DNA of 24,167 nucleotides, taken from assembly GCA_964410125.1 (NCBI GenBank), contig CAYPGQ010000062.1:1-24167 (forward strand), given 5' to 3'. Shown here one piece after another: positions 9,101 through 15,215 of this stretch. The translations under genes and the position numbers were made by a program. The DNA comes from G020348385 sp964410125 (GTDB taxonomy: Bacteria > Acidobacteriota > Aminicenantia > Aminicenantales > Aminicenantaceae). Position 1 is the first letter of the stretch, and each line of letters begins with the position of its first letter. The notes under the pieces were generated by a model that saw nothing but the letters and a program-made list of their open reading frames with translations, was not told where the DNA came from and did not search any database.

Positions 9101-10824
9101 GTCGAGAATTCCCGGTTCGAACCGAATACCGGGACTTCCGGACGGTTTTTGCGCTGGATCAGGAAACAGGAAAAATAAAATGGTCAAAAACGCTCGATTT
9201 TACAGGTTGTGGTGGCGATACTCTGGCCTCTGCATATCAAAACGGTGTGTTGCTCTTTTTCTCCAGCATGGGGAGCCATGATTCGTGGCGTCACGAATCA
9301 GGAACTCTTCGCTGGAAGCGCATAACTGCCCTGGATGCTAAAACCGGGGAAATTCTCTGGTCCTACCCTAACAACTACCGCACACGGCCTGTTATCGTGG
9401 GAGACAGAGTCTTTATCGAACCCCGCGTGTGCGATCTCCACACCGGCAGTATCATCACCCGGAAACATCCCATAAGCGGGCAGCTCGTTCCCTATGAGTA
9501 TCTGCGGCCGGGCCATACCTGTGCCATCTCTTCGGCTTCGGCCTCCATGTTATTCTACAGATCTTCTGCTTCGGCTATCATGGATTTTGAAAAAGACGAC
9601 GGGTTGACTCTCTTTGGGGGGATCAGGCCAGGATGCTGGATCAGCATGATACCCGCTGGGGGGGTTCTCCTCTTCCCTGAGGCCAGCGCCGGCTGCACCT
9701 GCTCTTTCCCGCTGAGAGGGACGGTTGTGCTCAAACACAAACCCGGCCAGTGGCAGAAAGGAAAAGTCTTTATCACACACGGGCCTATGACTCCTGTTAA
9801 AAATTTCGCTATCAACCTCGGTGCCTCTTCGGACATGAAGGACAAGAATGGAAGAGTCTGGTTTGCGTACCCCAATCCCGATACGAATTATACCCAAAAC
9901 CACTATCCCGATTACGGGGTTAAATTCGATTTGAATGAAAAAATCCTCCCGGGAATGGGTTTTTTTAACAAAGACTATAGAAATTTGACTATCCCGGGTT
10001 CGGACAAACCCTGGCTTTATACATCGGGCGCCATCGGAGTGACCAGGTTTGACATCCCTATAATAGATGATGTTTGGGGTGAGGAACCCGGTATCTATAC
10101 GATCAGACTTGGTTTTAAAGCTCCAGACAAAGACAAAAAAAGCCAGAGGGTTTTTACTATAAATCTTCAAGAAAATGAAGAACTCGCGGATTTTGACATT
10201 AGGGCCGTGTCTGGATCTGAAAATGGAGTTGTGATCAAGGAATTTAGGAACATTCAGGTAGCCAGTCACCTGACGATCGAACTCTCTCCCCACAGCAAAG
10301 ATCCGAGACTTGAGAACGCACCGCTTCTCAATTTTATCGAAGTACTGAGAGAAGGTGAAATTGAACACTATGAGTCAAGCACATCAGCAAAGCCTTTAAC
10401 GGCAAGGCAAGCTGTATCTATGCTTTCCGATGCGGAAACAGCCTTAAAACAGAAAAAAACCGGTGAGGCTCTGGAAAAATATCACTCCGTACTTGAGAAA
10501 GCGCAGACCGTTGGGTACAAACGACAGGCCCTTGAGGGATTGGCTGAGATCGCCTCGCCGGAGTCACTGCCAAAAATTGCCCCTTATTGTAAAGATATCG
10601 ACCCTGTTATCAGAGATTACAAGGACACAGACCCTCAGCTCATAAAAAACGCAATCCGGGTTTTTCTTGCTATCGCAGATAATCTGTCTCTTAGCGATAA
10701 GGACCGGGCTTTGAAAATGATGAATCGAGCGCTCAATTTCACAGATCCTGAGGACCTGGAAACCCTCGACCAAGTCATGACACGTATAAAAGTATTTAGA
10801 GGAGAATCCCGTTCGGGCAGATAA
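6169..10824 (+). CDS. Giant lipoprotein: PQQ-type propellers, coiled coil, SAM-methyltransferase-like and malectin-like domains
   Basis: The protein has 1551 residues from the ATG at 6169, chosen because GGAGG (6156-6160) sits 8 bases upstream; the ATG at 6154 has no such site. Lipobox LNAC puts the lipidated cysteine at C24, with G next, favouring the outer membrane. In order: quinoprotein-like propeller blades (about 45-340, repeats such as ALDAATGKEKW and CLNAGNGKLIW); a charged coiled coil (about 348-412); another blade; a Rossmann methyltransferase-like domain (about 505-650) with motif I VLGCGSG at 531-537; more blades (about 680-1100); a cysteine-bearing block (C1118, C1156, C1176, C1178; motif RPGCW, PEASAGCTC); a malectin-like beta domain (about 1205-1395); and a helical TPR/HEAT-like tail (1405-1551). 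The cysteine block resembles uncharacterised PQQ-like proteins of Planctomycetes. It probably senses, binds or oxidises a carbohydrate or alcohol outside the membrane; the true function is unknown. Confidence 0.9.
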   Translation: MTCNKCAHNILFILGLILVLLNACGPGDRTGSGWMTFRHDRTHSGYSEETLPIPLTLEWSYQSSLSPRPAWPEPGEEMERMQMDNAFYTSAAYGMVFFGSSLDHKICALDAATGKEKWHFFTDGPVRYAPTISDGRIYAGSDDGYVYCLNAGNGKLIWRYRAGPGQEKLLGNGSMISFWPIRTNVLVDAGIVYFGAGVFPYEGIYICALDAHDGSIVWKNDTIGDREHELTFGGISPQGYLVASDGILYVPSSRAMPAAFDKKNGDFLFYLEPGGKIGGTWAVLDREHLIAGVDHSGTPAKRAYDQKTGEQKEDMHVWFPGIDLVVTPDTSYTLTREGIYALNRHAYLSLQQNQVKNIRQKRENLRAQLSDISNRLAQVDRRKSEQLIRQRDEITRMIAELAEVENLLKPEMFRWETLCRDLNTIILTGDHLFAGGKDKVLGFDSQTGKEMWKTEVLGDVKGMSAAGGRLFVSTDTGGILCFGQGEDSSPQPADAHSGADPYSDGKNEAFFLAAAENIIERTGVEKGYALVLGCGSGQLAYELAHMTDLKIIALTSDNKKTSAIRHRLSGSGLYGHRIVVAEWDLKTLPDYFANLVVCEDLLTSGKTDISPEEIFRVLKPYGGVAVFSLPAESSKLSVRTDPEEISAWFETVVSGGPIEKTIEGNWLSYTRGSLVGAGNWTEEYGNPGNTACSNDELVHGPLGILWFGEPGSKKMVERHAKSQSPLSMDGRMFIQGEEVVMAYDAYNGTLLWEREIPGAIRPRVDIDGGNFSMKQDALYVGAYDRCYRLDPATGETLSEIRLPDTKDDGSFRWAHVSATDDHLFGSRAAALPRKFFSLQDALVKDGKWVEEEEVPLEYLDGYKVLRNKYPEPSDGLIEDFKRSGVLWRMMADFPDWENYNLTEGALTDRLMVSDVVFAMDPVTGKLQWRYQGNRIAHITISKGLGNIFFAESVVTAAAKARASRETQKLIREGKYVERREFPVRTEYRDFRTVFALDQETGKIKWSKTLDFTGCGGDTLASAYQNGVLLFFSSMGSHDSWRHESGTLRWKRITALDAKTGEILWSYPNNYRTRPVIVGDRVFIEPRVCDLHTGSIITRKHPISGQLVPYEYLRPGHTCAISSASASMLFYRSSASAIMDFEKDDGLTLFGGIRPGCWISMIPAGGVLLFPEASAGCTCSFPLRGTVVLKHKPGQWQKGKVFITHGPMTPVKNFAINLGASSDMKDKNGRVWFAYPNPDTNYTQNHYPDYGVKFDLNEKILPGMGFFNKDYRNLTIPGSDKPWLYTSGAIGVTRFDIPIIDDVWGEEPGIYTIRLGFKAPDKDKKSQRVFTINLQENEELADFDIRAVSGSENGVVIKEFRNIQVASHLTIELSPHSKDPRLENAPLLNFIEVLREGEIEHYESSTSAKPLTARQAVSMLSDAETALKQKKTGEALEKYHSVLEKAQTVGYKRQALEGLAEIASPESLPKIAPYCKDIDPVIRDYKDTDPQLIKNAIRVFLAIADNLSLSDKDRALKMMNRALNFTDPEDLETLDQVMTRIKVFRGESRSGR

Positions 10825-10890
10825 AAAGTTATATGGTCACACCTAATGTTTTAGAATTCCCTGATACCATGTAAGTTAATGAAAAGAAAA

Positions 10891-10920
10891 TGGTGGGCGA
10901 TACAGGATTGGAACCTGTAT
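10891..10920 (-). repeat. tRNA-Val 3'-end fragment, degenerate copy (attachment-site-like)
   Basis: Read on the minus strand, this is the 3' end of a tRNA: T-arm stem ACAGG/CCTGT, T-loop TTCCAAT (normal TTCGAAT with one change), acceptor strand ATCGCCC, discriminator A and CCA. The rest of a tRNA is absent upstream; the minus-strand sequence before it is unrelated and runs into the peptidase gene. It repeats, in the same direction, the fragment at 12675-12717. Confidence 0.75.
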
Positions 10921-10957
10921 GTTAACCATATTTTATCAATAAAAATCCGGTTATTTG

Positions 10958-12457
10958 TTATTTCTTTTTCGGTTCTGGTTTGCTGTCGGGAAGATAATAC
11001 CCTTCTCTGGACAACAAATGGTCAAGGTTGGCAATTCCATATACAACTACTGCCGTAACAATGGATGTATGTTCCTGGTATTCGGGGATACTTTTCTGGT
11101 AATAATCATTTTCCGTATGCCAGATTTCTCGATAACTGAAGTCATAGCCTTTAGGATCAGCCGTAGTAAAGCCCATGGTTGGCACCCAGTTCATGGAAAA
11201 GACTGAAGAATCGGTGCCCCCTGGACGTTTTGATCTTTCTCTGGATTTTCTTTTCACCATTTCAAATGGGAAATCCGGATTAATATCGTTTAACGACTGA
11301 CAAATTTTTTCTATATCATCCCACATGGCTTCGGATACAGAAATCCCGGTTATCACTGTGGGACCCCCATCCCTGTTAAACATATTGGATATTTTGGGCA
11401 ATCGGGCTTTAAATTTTTCAACCCAGTGACCAGCGCCGAGAATACCAAATTCCTCTCCGGCCCAGAGACAAACCAGTATGGTGCGTTTGGGTTTGCCACC
11501 GGCGGCCATGATTAAGCGCGCCGCTTCCATTGCCGGGGTTACACCGGAACCATCATCAACAGCACCTGTGGCCACATCAAAGGAGTCCAAGTGTCCACCC
11601 ATTATGACATATTCGTCAGGGTATTCGGTTCCAGGAATAATTCCAATAACATTATGATATTTTACCGGTCCCATTTTAAAATAATTACGGATGTCAAATT
11701 CAAATTCCACTCTCTGGCGTTCTATAATCATTTGTTTGATTTCTGCAAATTGATGCTCATCCAGTTTAATATCACATGTTGTAGGAAGATCATCCCATGA
11801 TGTCCATTCCTTCACATCCCGGTTATAGGTCGCACGGATAGGAATCTTAGCTGAAGAGATGACTCCCAGAATCCCGGCTTCTTCCATTTTTTTTAGTTTG
11901 GCCTTGGCTTCTTTTTGTTCCAATTCCCTCAGCTCTCTCCGTTCTTCCGGAGTCATCTTTTTTCTTTTTTCCAATTCTTCTTCATCCACTTCAGGAGGAT
12001 CAAGGAGAACCCATGCTCCCTTCATTTTCTTTTTCATCCTTTTGAATTGTTTATCATCTTGGGGCTCTAATACTGCGTGTCCGATCTGCTTGCCTTGGGT
12101 TCCTGACGAATAAGAGGGAGTGGCAAAATGTAAATGCATGGATTTTGGGGATGTCATTTTTCCAAACCAAGGACCCCGATTGAAACCAACGGCCAGGGTG
12201 CCGGCTTCGTCAAATTCGACCTGCATACCCCATTCCTTGAATTTTCTTCCGGACCACTCCGCGGCATTATCGTAAGCCGCAGAACCGATAGGCCTTCCAC
12301 CAAAACGATTAGTGAGAACGTCAAGGTGTTTCATTGTCCGGTTATCATTTTTGCCAATTTCGATAATTTTCTTTTCGACGGGATCTGTTTGTGCATCAGA
12401 GTATTGGGGGAAAAATAAAAAAGATATAACGACGGTCAATACAAAAAATTTCTTCAT
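10958..12457 (-). CDS. M28-family zinc metallopeptidase, exported
   Basis: The protein has 499 residues from the ATG at 12457, preceded by a GGAGATG ribosome site; an earlier in-frame ATG at 12505 falls within the predicted promoter. An N-terminal signal peptide ends near SDAQ (about residue 23). The C-terminal half keeps the cocatalytic dizinc site of M28 aminopeptidases/carboxypeptidases: H289 (GGHLDS), D301 (AVDDGSG), general base E335 and ligand E336 (AGEE), D363 (NRDGG) and H447 (WHTEND). Between them and the N-terminus is a PA-like region interrupted by a highly charged helical stretch at about 155-205 (EEELEKRKK, EERRELRELEQKEAKAK). Likely role: periplasmic or secreted trimming of peptides for nutrition. 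The gene points against its neighbours, is AT-richer than the operons on either side, and lies between two tRNA-end repeats, suggesting it arrived separately. Confidence 0.95.
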   Translation of the reverse strand: MKKFFVLTVVISFLFFPQYSDAQTDPVEKKIIEIGKNDNRTMKHLDVLTNRFGGRPIGSAAYDNAAEWSGRKFKEWGMQVEFDEAGTLAVGFNRGPWFGKMTSPKSMHLHFATPSYSSGTQGKQIGHAVLEPQDDKQFKRMKKKMKGAWVLLDPPEVDEEELEKRKKMTPEERRELRELEQKEAKAKLKKMEEAGILGVISSAKIPIRATYNRDVKEWTSWDDLPTTCDIKLDEHQFAEIKQMIIERQRVEFEFDIRNYFKMGPVKYHNVIGIIPGTEYPDEYVIMGGHLDSFDVATGAVDDGSGVTPAMEAARLIMAAGGKPKRTILVCLWAGEEFGILGAGHWVEKFKARLPKISNMFNRDGGPTVITGISVSEAMWDDIEKICQSLNDINPDFPFEMVKRKSRERSKRPGGTDSSVFSMNWVPTMGFTTADPKGYDFSYREIWHTENDYYQKSIPEYQEHTSIVTAVVVYGIANLDHLLSREGYYLPDSKPEPKKK

Positions 12458-12504
12458 GGTTTCATCTCCATTTTTATGGCATTCATTCCTGAATATGAAA
12501 TCCA

Positions 12505-12532
12505 ATCATACTTTCTTTATTCTTATTGTCAA
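12505..12532 (-). promoter_or_regulatory. Sigma70-type promoter of the M28 peptidase gene
   Basis: On the minus strand TTGACA (12532-12527) is separated by 16 bases from TATGAT (12510-12505). This predicts a start near 12498 and a leader of about 40 bases before the ATG at 12457. Both hexamers are close to consensus, and the element lies exactly where the peptidase needs a promoter. Confidence 0.65.
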
Positions 12533-12674
12533 ATGAATAGTTGGAATTACATATTTGCCCCTTCCATCTCTTGCATCCAAATCAACAATTTAGAGGGTAG
12601 TTGGGATTGTGGTCTACATGAAAGAAGTGGGTCAGGTTGAAGGGGACCAAATCACTCAAGTTATTGAAAAAAAA

Positions 12675-12717
12675 GGTGGGCGATACAGGATTCGAACCTG
12701 TAACTTCTACCGTGTGA
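12675..12717 (-). repeat. 3' half of a tRNA-Val(CAC) gene (attachment-site-like)
   Basis: On the minus strand this 43-base stretch reads as a tRNA from U33 to C75: anticodon CAC, bases A and C, anticodon stem GGTAG, variable loop AAGTT, T-arm ACAGG-TTCGAAT-CCTGT, acceptor strand ATCGCCC, discriminator A and CC (the final A of CCA is T). The 5' anticodon stem (expected CTACC) and everything before it are missing, replaced by AT-rich sequence. A break at the anticodon loop is typical of integrase crossover sites in tRNA genes. Bases 12675-12702 repeat 10892-10919 in the same direction. Apart from this and the peptidase promoter I see nothing else in the 12458-12779 gap. Confidence 0.8.
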
Positions 12718-12745
12718 TTTATTTATGATCGATGAGGATTTAGAC

Positions 12746-12773
12746 TTGCGAAACACTACAAAGATATTATAAA
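12746..12773 (+). promoter_or_regulatory. Possible promoter giving a leaderless brnT transcript
   Basis: TTGCGA (12746-12751) and TATAAA (12768-12773) are 16 bases apart. The expected start would fall at about 12780, the first base of the brnT ATG, which itself has no visible Shine-Dalgarno sequence. The -35 match is only partial and the region is AT-rich, so this is tentative. Confidence 0.35.
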
Positions 12774-12779
12774 ATAATT

Positions 12780-13079
12780 ATGAAAGAAATACGCTTTGAA
12801 TGGAGCAAAAAGAAGGAAATAGCCAACTTTCGAAAACACGGTATTAAATTTGATGAAGCTCAGACTGTTTTTTTTGATGAAAATGCGATTGAATTCTATG
12901 ATGAGGATCATTCTTTGAAGGAAGTCCGCTATTTAATGGTTGGAATAAGCTCGAAATTTAAGATATTGCTTACGAGCTATACAGTAATTCAAGAAAAAGA
13001 TGAGGAAATTATAAGAATAATTTCTTCTCGAAAAGCTACGGAAAAAGAGCAAAAAGTTTATTTTGAGAGATTAATATGA
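12780..13079 (+). CDS. brnT: BrnT-family toxin (ribonuclease)
   Basis: The 99-residue protein matches BrnT in length and order of motifs: FEWSKKKEIANFRKHGIKF at the N-terminus, an FDEAQTVFFD segment, the DEDHSLKEVRYLMVG core, and RIISSRKATEKEQKVYFE near the C-terminus. BrnT toxins have a RelE-like fold and cut RNA, arresting growth until neutralised by BrnA. The stop overlaps the start of the next gene by 4 bases (ATGA), the usual toxin-first arrangement for this family. No ribosome site precedes the ATG. The pair is much AT-richer than the transport operons and lies next to a tRNA-end repeat, which fits a mobile module. Transcription is expected to be repressed by the BrnT-BrnA complex. Confidence 0.92.
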   Translation: MKEIRFEWSKKKEIANFRKHGIKFDEAQTVFFDENAIEFYDEDHSLKEVRYLMVGISSKFKILLTSYTVIQEKDEEIIRIISSRKATEKEQKVYFERLI

Positions 13080-13303
13080 AAAAAGAATATGATCTTGAAA
13101 ACATGAAAAATCGAAAAAATCCCTATGCTAAACGTCTTAAAAAACAGATAACGATCCGTTTAGACAATAGAACCATAGAATATTTCAAAGAGCTTGCGAG
13201 AGAAACTGGATTCTCATACCAGACACTTATTAATCTATATCTAATGGACTGTGCTGAGAATCATAAAAAGCCGAAAATTCAGTGGGTCGAACCTAGAAGC
13301 TGA
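13076..13303 (+). CDS. brnA: BrnA/CopG-type antitoxin
   Basis: The 75-residue basic protein overlaps brnT by 4 bases. A flexible N-terminus (NRKNPYAKRLKK) leads into a ribbon-helix-helix domain: strand QITIRLDNRTIEYFKEL, then helix ARETGFSYQTLINLYLMD, as in CopG/BrnA antitoxins. Known role of the family: dimeric DNA-binding antitoxin that wraps BrnT and represses its own operon. The C-terminus ends PKIQWVEPRS. The position directly after BrnT supports the call. The family label could equally be a generic CopG-type antitoxin, but function as the partner is clear. Confidence 0.88.
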   Translation: MKKEYDLENMKNRKNPYAKRLKKQITIRLDNRTIEYFKELARETGFSYQTLINLYLMDCAENHKKPKIQWVEPRS

Positions 13304-13359
13304 ATGGCATTCTTGCCCTCCAACAAAACACACGAATTTTAAATTTTCTGGTTTTTTTG

Positions 13360-13405
13360 TTGACAAATGTGAAAAGATGTCGTATCATTACGACATAATG
13401 TCGTA
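13360..13405 (+). promoter_or_regulatory. Promoter with overlapping BlaI-type operators
   Basis: TTGACA (13360-13365) and TATCAT (13383-13388), spaced by 17 bases, form a near-ideal sigma70 promoter. Three alternating half-sites follow: ATGTCGTA (13377-13384), TACGACAT (13389-13396) and ATGTCGTA (13398-13405). The last two form an 8+8 palindrome with a one-base centre; the first two form another with a 4-base centre that covers the -10 box. BlaI/MecI repressors bind dyads of this kind, so this is very likely the autoregulatory operator of the following gene. Confidence 0.8.
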
Positions 13406-13434
13406 TTTAAGTATCGACCTTGAGGAGGCCGAGA

Positions 13435-13827
13435 ATGAAACAACCTTCGCTGGCTAACGCAGAATTGGCGATCATGAAACTGCTGTGGCAGGAAGATCGG
13501 TTGACTGCCAGGTTCATACGCGAAAAGCTTTATCCGGATTCGACCAAAGCGCAGCACGGAACTGTACAAAGATTGCTGCAGCGCCTGGAAGATAAGGGAT
13601 ATGTCGAGCGTGACCGCAGTCTGCCTGTTCATTTCTTCTCGGCTAAGATTGATAGCCAAACCTATGCCTGCAGCCAACTGGAATCACTCGCCGATAAGCT
13701 GACTGAAGGTTCGCTTACCCCGTTGATTACGCATCTCGTGGAGAGTAAGAAGTTGTCCCGCAAAGAGCTCAATCGGCTCCGGGCAATTCTTGATGAACAC
13801 CGGGCTCAGGAGGATCAGCATGATTGA
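13435..13827 (+). CDS. BlaI/MecI/CopY-family transcriptional repressor
   Basis: The protein has 130 residues from the ATG at 13435, preceded by AGGAGGC at 13423-13429; an in-frame TTG at 13420 is rejected because it would lie upstream of that ribosome site. The N-terminal winged helix contains NAELAIMKLLW, TARFIREKLY and the recognition region KAQHGTVQRLLQRLEDKGYVERD, all typical of BlaI/MecI. The C-terminal helices form the dimer domain. In the known system an M56 protease senses a signal and triggers cleavage of the repressor, opening the operon. Here the M56 gene overlaps by 8 bases but is broken, so this repressor may now lack its own inducer. The operator-promoter sits immediately upstream. 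Confidence 0.93.
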   Translation: MKQPSLANAELAIMKLLWQEDRLTARFIREKLYPDSTKAQHGTVQRLLQRLEDKGYVERDRSLPVHFFSAKIDSQTYACSQLESLADKLTEGSLTPLITHLVESKKLSRKELNRLRAILDEHRAQEDQHD

Positions 13828-14054
13828 TCTCCTTTTTCGGATTACGCTCAGCAATGCGGGCATCTCACTTGCCCTGGCCATTGTGGCGGTGGTTGTCGGC
13901 AAAACCCTCAAGCGTCCAGCCTTGACACACCTGCTGTGGCTGGAACCTCATCGGGACTTTTCCCCTGGATGCCGGGCCCAATAAAATCGAACTCAGCGAT
14001 AAAAACGACGCCGGATTTGTTCTGGCCGATGCCGTAAAATGGGTGAAAAAATAA
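13820..14054 (+). pseudogene. Broken M56 (BlaR1-type) sensor protease fused out of frame to a golvesin-like C-terminal tail
   Basis: From the ATG at 13820, 41 codons encode the normal first helix of an M56 protease (MIDLLFRITLSNAG ... RPALTHLLWL). The conserved LLWL should continue into more membrane helices and the HEXXH zinc site; instead the frame ends after 13 foreign residues at 13982-13984. In the next frame, positions 13941-14054 encode 37 residues, W-N-L-I-G-T-F ... ADAVKWVKK and a stop. Aligned without gaps, 22 of these match the C-terminus of the 1135-residue permease (WVLLGTF ... ADAVKWVITQ). The junction lies at about 13932-13943. This is a deletion scar joining the start of one coding region to the end of another, or removing the middle of a single M56-golvesin gene. 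Confidence 0.85.
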
Positions 14055-14170
14055 GAGAATGGGAAATGTTGATATAGAAGAGGAAGAATGTGCTTCCTTA
14101 ATCAGTCTAATAAGATGAAAGCTTTTCAAATGGATAATACAAAACCGAGTCTTAAGGATATGAAAATTAA

Positions 14171-14263
14171 CCTGAATGAAATTAAGGGGACACGTTACCG
14201 ATTTCAAAACAAATCGGTACATGTCCCTAATTTCATGCAAATCATGTTCATGAATAATTCAGG
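14171..14263. repeat. REP/MITE-like palindromic element, copy 2
   Basis: It shares the core of copy 1: left arm GGGGACACGTTACCGATTT and right arm AAATCGGTACATGTCCC form a long hairpin (14178-14234) bordered by GAAATTA and TAATTTC. It ends in AATAATTCAGG (14253-14263), the same 11-base end as copy 1; the left end keeps CCTGAAT. It fills most of the 14055-14288 gap between the M56 scar and the ABC ATPase gene; the remainder holds no other feature I can support. Confidence 0.7.
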
Positions 14264-14288
14264 CTAACTAAAATCGTAGGAAAAAAAC

Positions 14289-15215
14289 ATGGAAATTTCC
14301 GTATCGCAACTTTCAAAACGCTATCCCGGAGGCAAGCTGGCTCTTAAGGGCATCGACCTGGACATCCCAAAGGGATTGTTCGGCCTGTTGGGTCCCAACG
14401 GCGCCGGAAAAACCACACTGATGCGCATCCTGGTCACGCTTCTAAATCCCACTTCCGGCCAGGTGACGGTCAATGATTTGGACATCCGCAAAAACCGCAA
14501 GGAGATCCGGCGGCAAATCGGTTATCTCCCGCAGGATTTTTCCGTCTTTGCCAAGCTGACGGTTTGGGAGTTCATGGATTACAGCGCCTGTTTGAACGGT
14601 ATCCTGTCCAAGAACATGCGCCGGGACAGGATCGACTTGCTGCTGGAATCGGTGGGCCTGTTCGAAGCCAGGGACCGCCTTACCGGGAAGCTCTCAGGTG
14701 GCATGAAGCGGCGGCTGGGCGTGGCCCAGACCCTGATCGGAGACCCTCCGCTCCTGGTCGTGGACGAGCCCACAGTCGGCCTGGACCCGGAGGAGCGGAT
14801 CCGCTTCCGCAACCTTTTATCCGACCTCTCCGCCCAGGACCGGATCATCCTTTTGTCCACCCATATCGTTGGGGATATCTCTTCCACATGCGAGAACATC
14901 GCGCTCATGGACCTGGGACGCATTATCTTTAACGGTCCACCGGCCGACCTGGTGGAAAATGCCAGGGGAAAGGTCTGGACCATCTCCACAGGCCATGAAG
15001 ATCTGGACAGCTGGAAGGAACGGTTCCCGGTCATCTCCACGGTTCCCTCGGAAAGCGGTTACGAGCTAAGGATCGTGGCCGAAAATCCGGATGCGCCGGA
15101 GGCGATACCGGCTGAACCCAATCTGGAAGACGCCTATATACACTACATGAAGCAGGCGGCCTCGGGCCACTTGACCGGAGCATTTGAAAATAAGGATGGG
15201 GAGGGAAAGCCATGA
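14289..15215 (+). CDS. ABC transporter ATP-binding protein (ABC-2 type)
   Basis: The 308-residue protein has Walker A GPNGAGKTT at 35-43, Q-loop Q82, signature LSGGM at 135-139, Walker B LLVVDE at 155-160 and switch H192. The first 220 residues are the nucleotide-binding domain of the CcmA/DrrA-like group that serves ABC-2 exporters. The remaining 90 residues form a C-terminal extension common in that group. TAGGAAA at 14277-14283 is a modest ribosome site. The stop overlaps the next start by 4 bases (ATGA), coupling it to the fused permease. It energises that exporter at the cytoplasmic face. The substrate is not evident from the sequence. Confidence 0.95.
   Translation: MEISVSQLSKRYPGGKLALKGIDLDIPKGLFGLLGPNGAGKTTLMRILVTLLNPTSGQVTVNDLDIRKNRKEIRRQIGYLPQDFSVFAKLTVWEFMDYSACLNGILSKNMRRDRIDLLLESVGLFEARDRLTGKLSGGMKRRLGVAQTLIGDPPLLVVDEPTVGLDPEERIRFRNLLSDLSAQDRIILLSTHIVGDISSTCENIALMDLGRIIFNGPPADLVENARGKVWTISTGHEDLDSWKERFPVISTVPSESGYELRIVAENPDAPEAIPAEPNLEDAYIHYMKQAASGHLTGAFENKDGEGKP

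Noticed and set aside
9550..10368. Long minus-strand open frame (272 codons) inside the lipoprotein gene
   Set aside because: It is antisense to a well-supported coding region, has no recognisable domain and low-complexity-like composition; treated as a shadow.
10891..10966. Complete tRNA gene on the minus strand
   Set aside because: Only the T-arm, acceptor strand and CCA are present; the upstream minus-strand sequence has no D-arm, anticodon arm or matching GGGCGAT 5' strand.
13820..13984. A genuine small 54-residue protein
   Set aside because: It is the truncated start of an M56 protease plus 13 out-of-frame residues; the following frame continues a different protein's tail, so it is a scar.
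14178..14234. Intrinsic terminator after the M56 scar
   Set aside because: The hairpin has no T-run and is shared with 2794-2847, so it is better explained as a repeat element.
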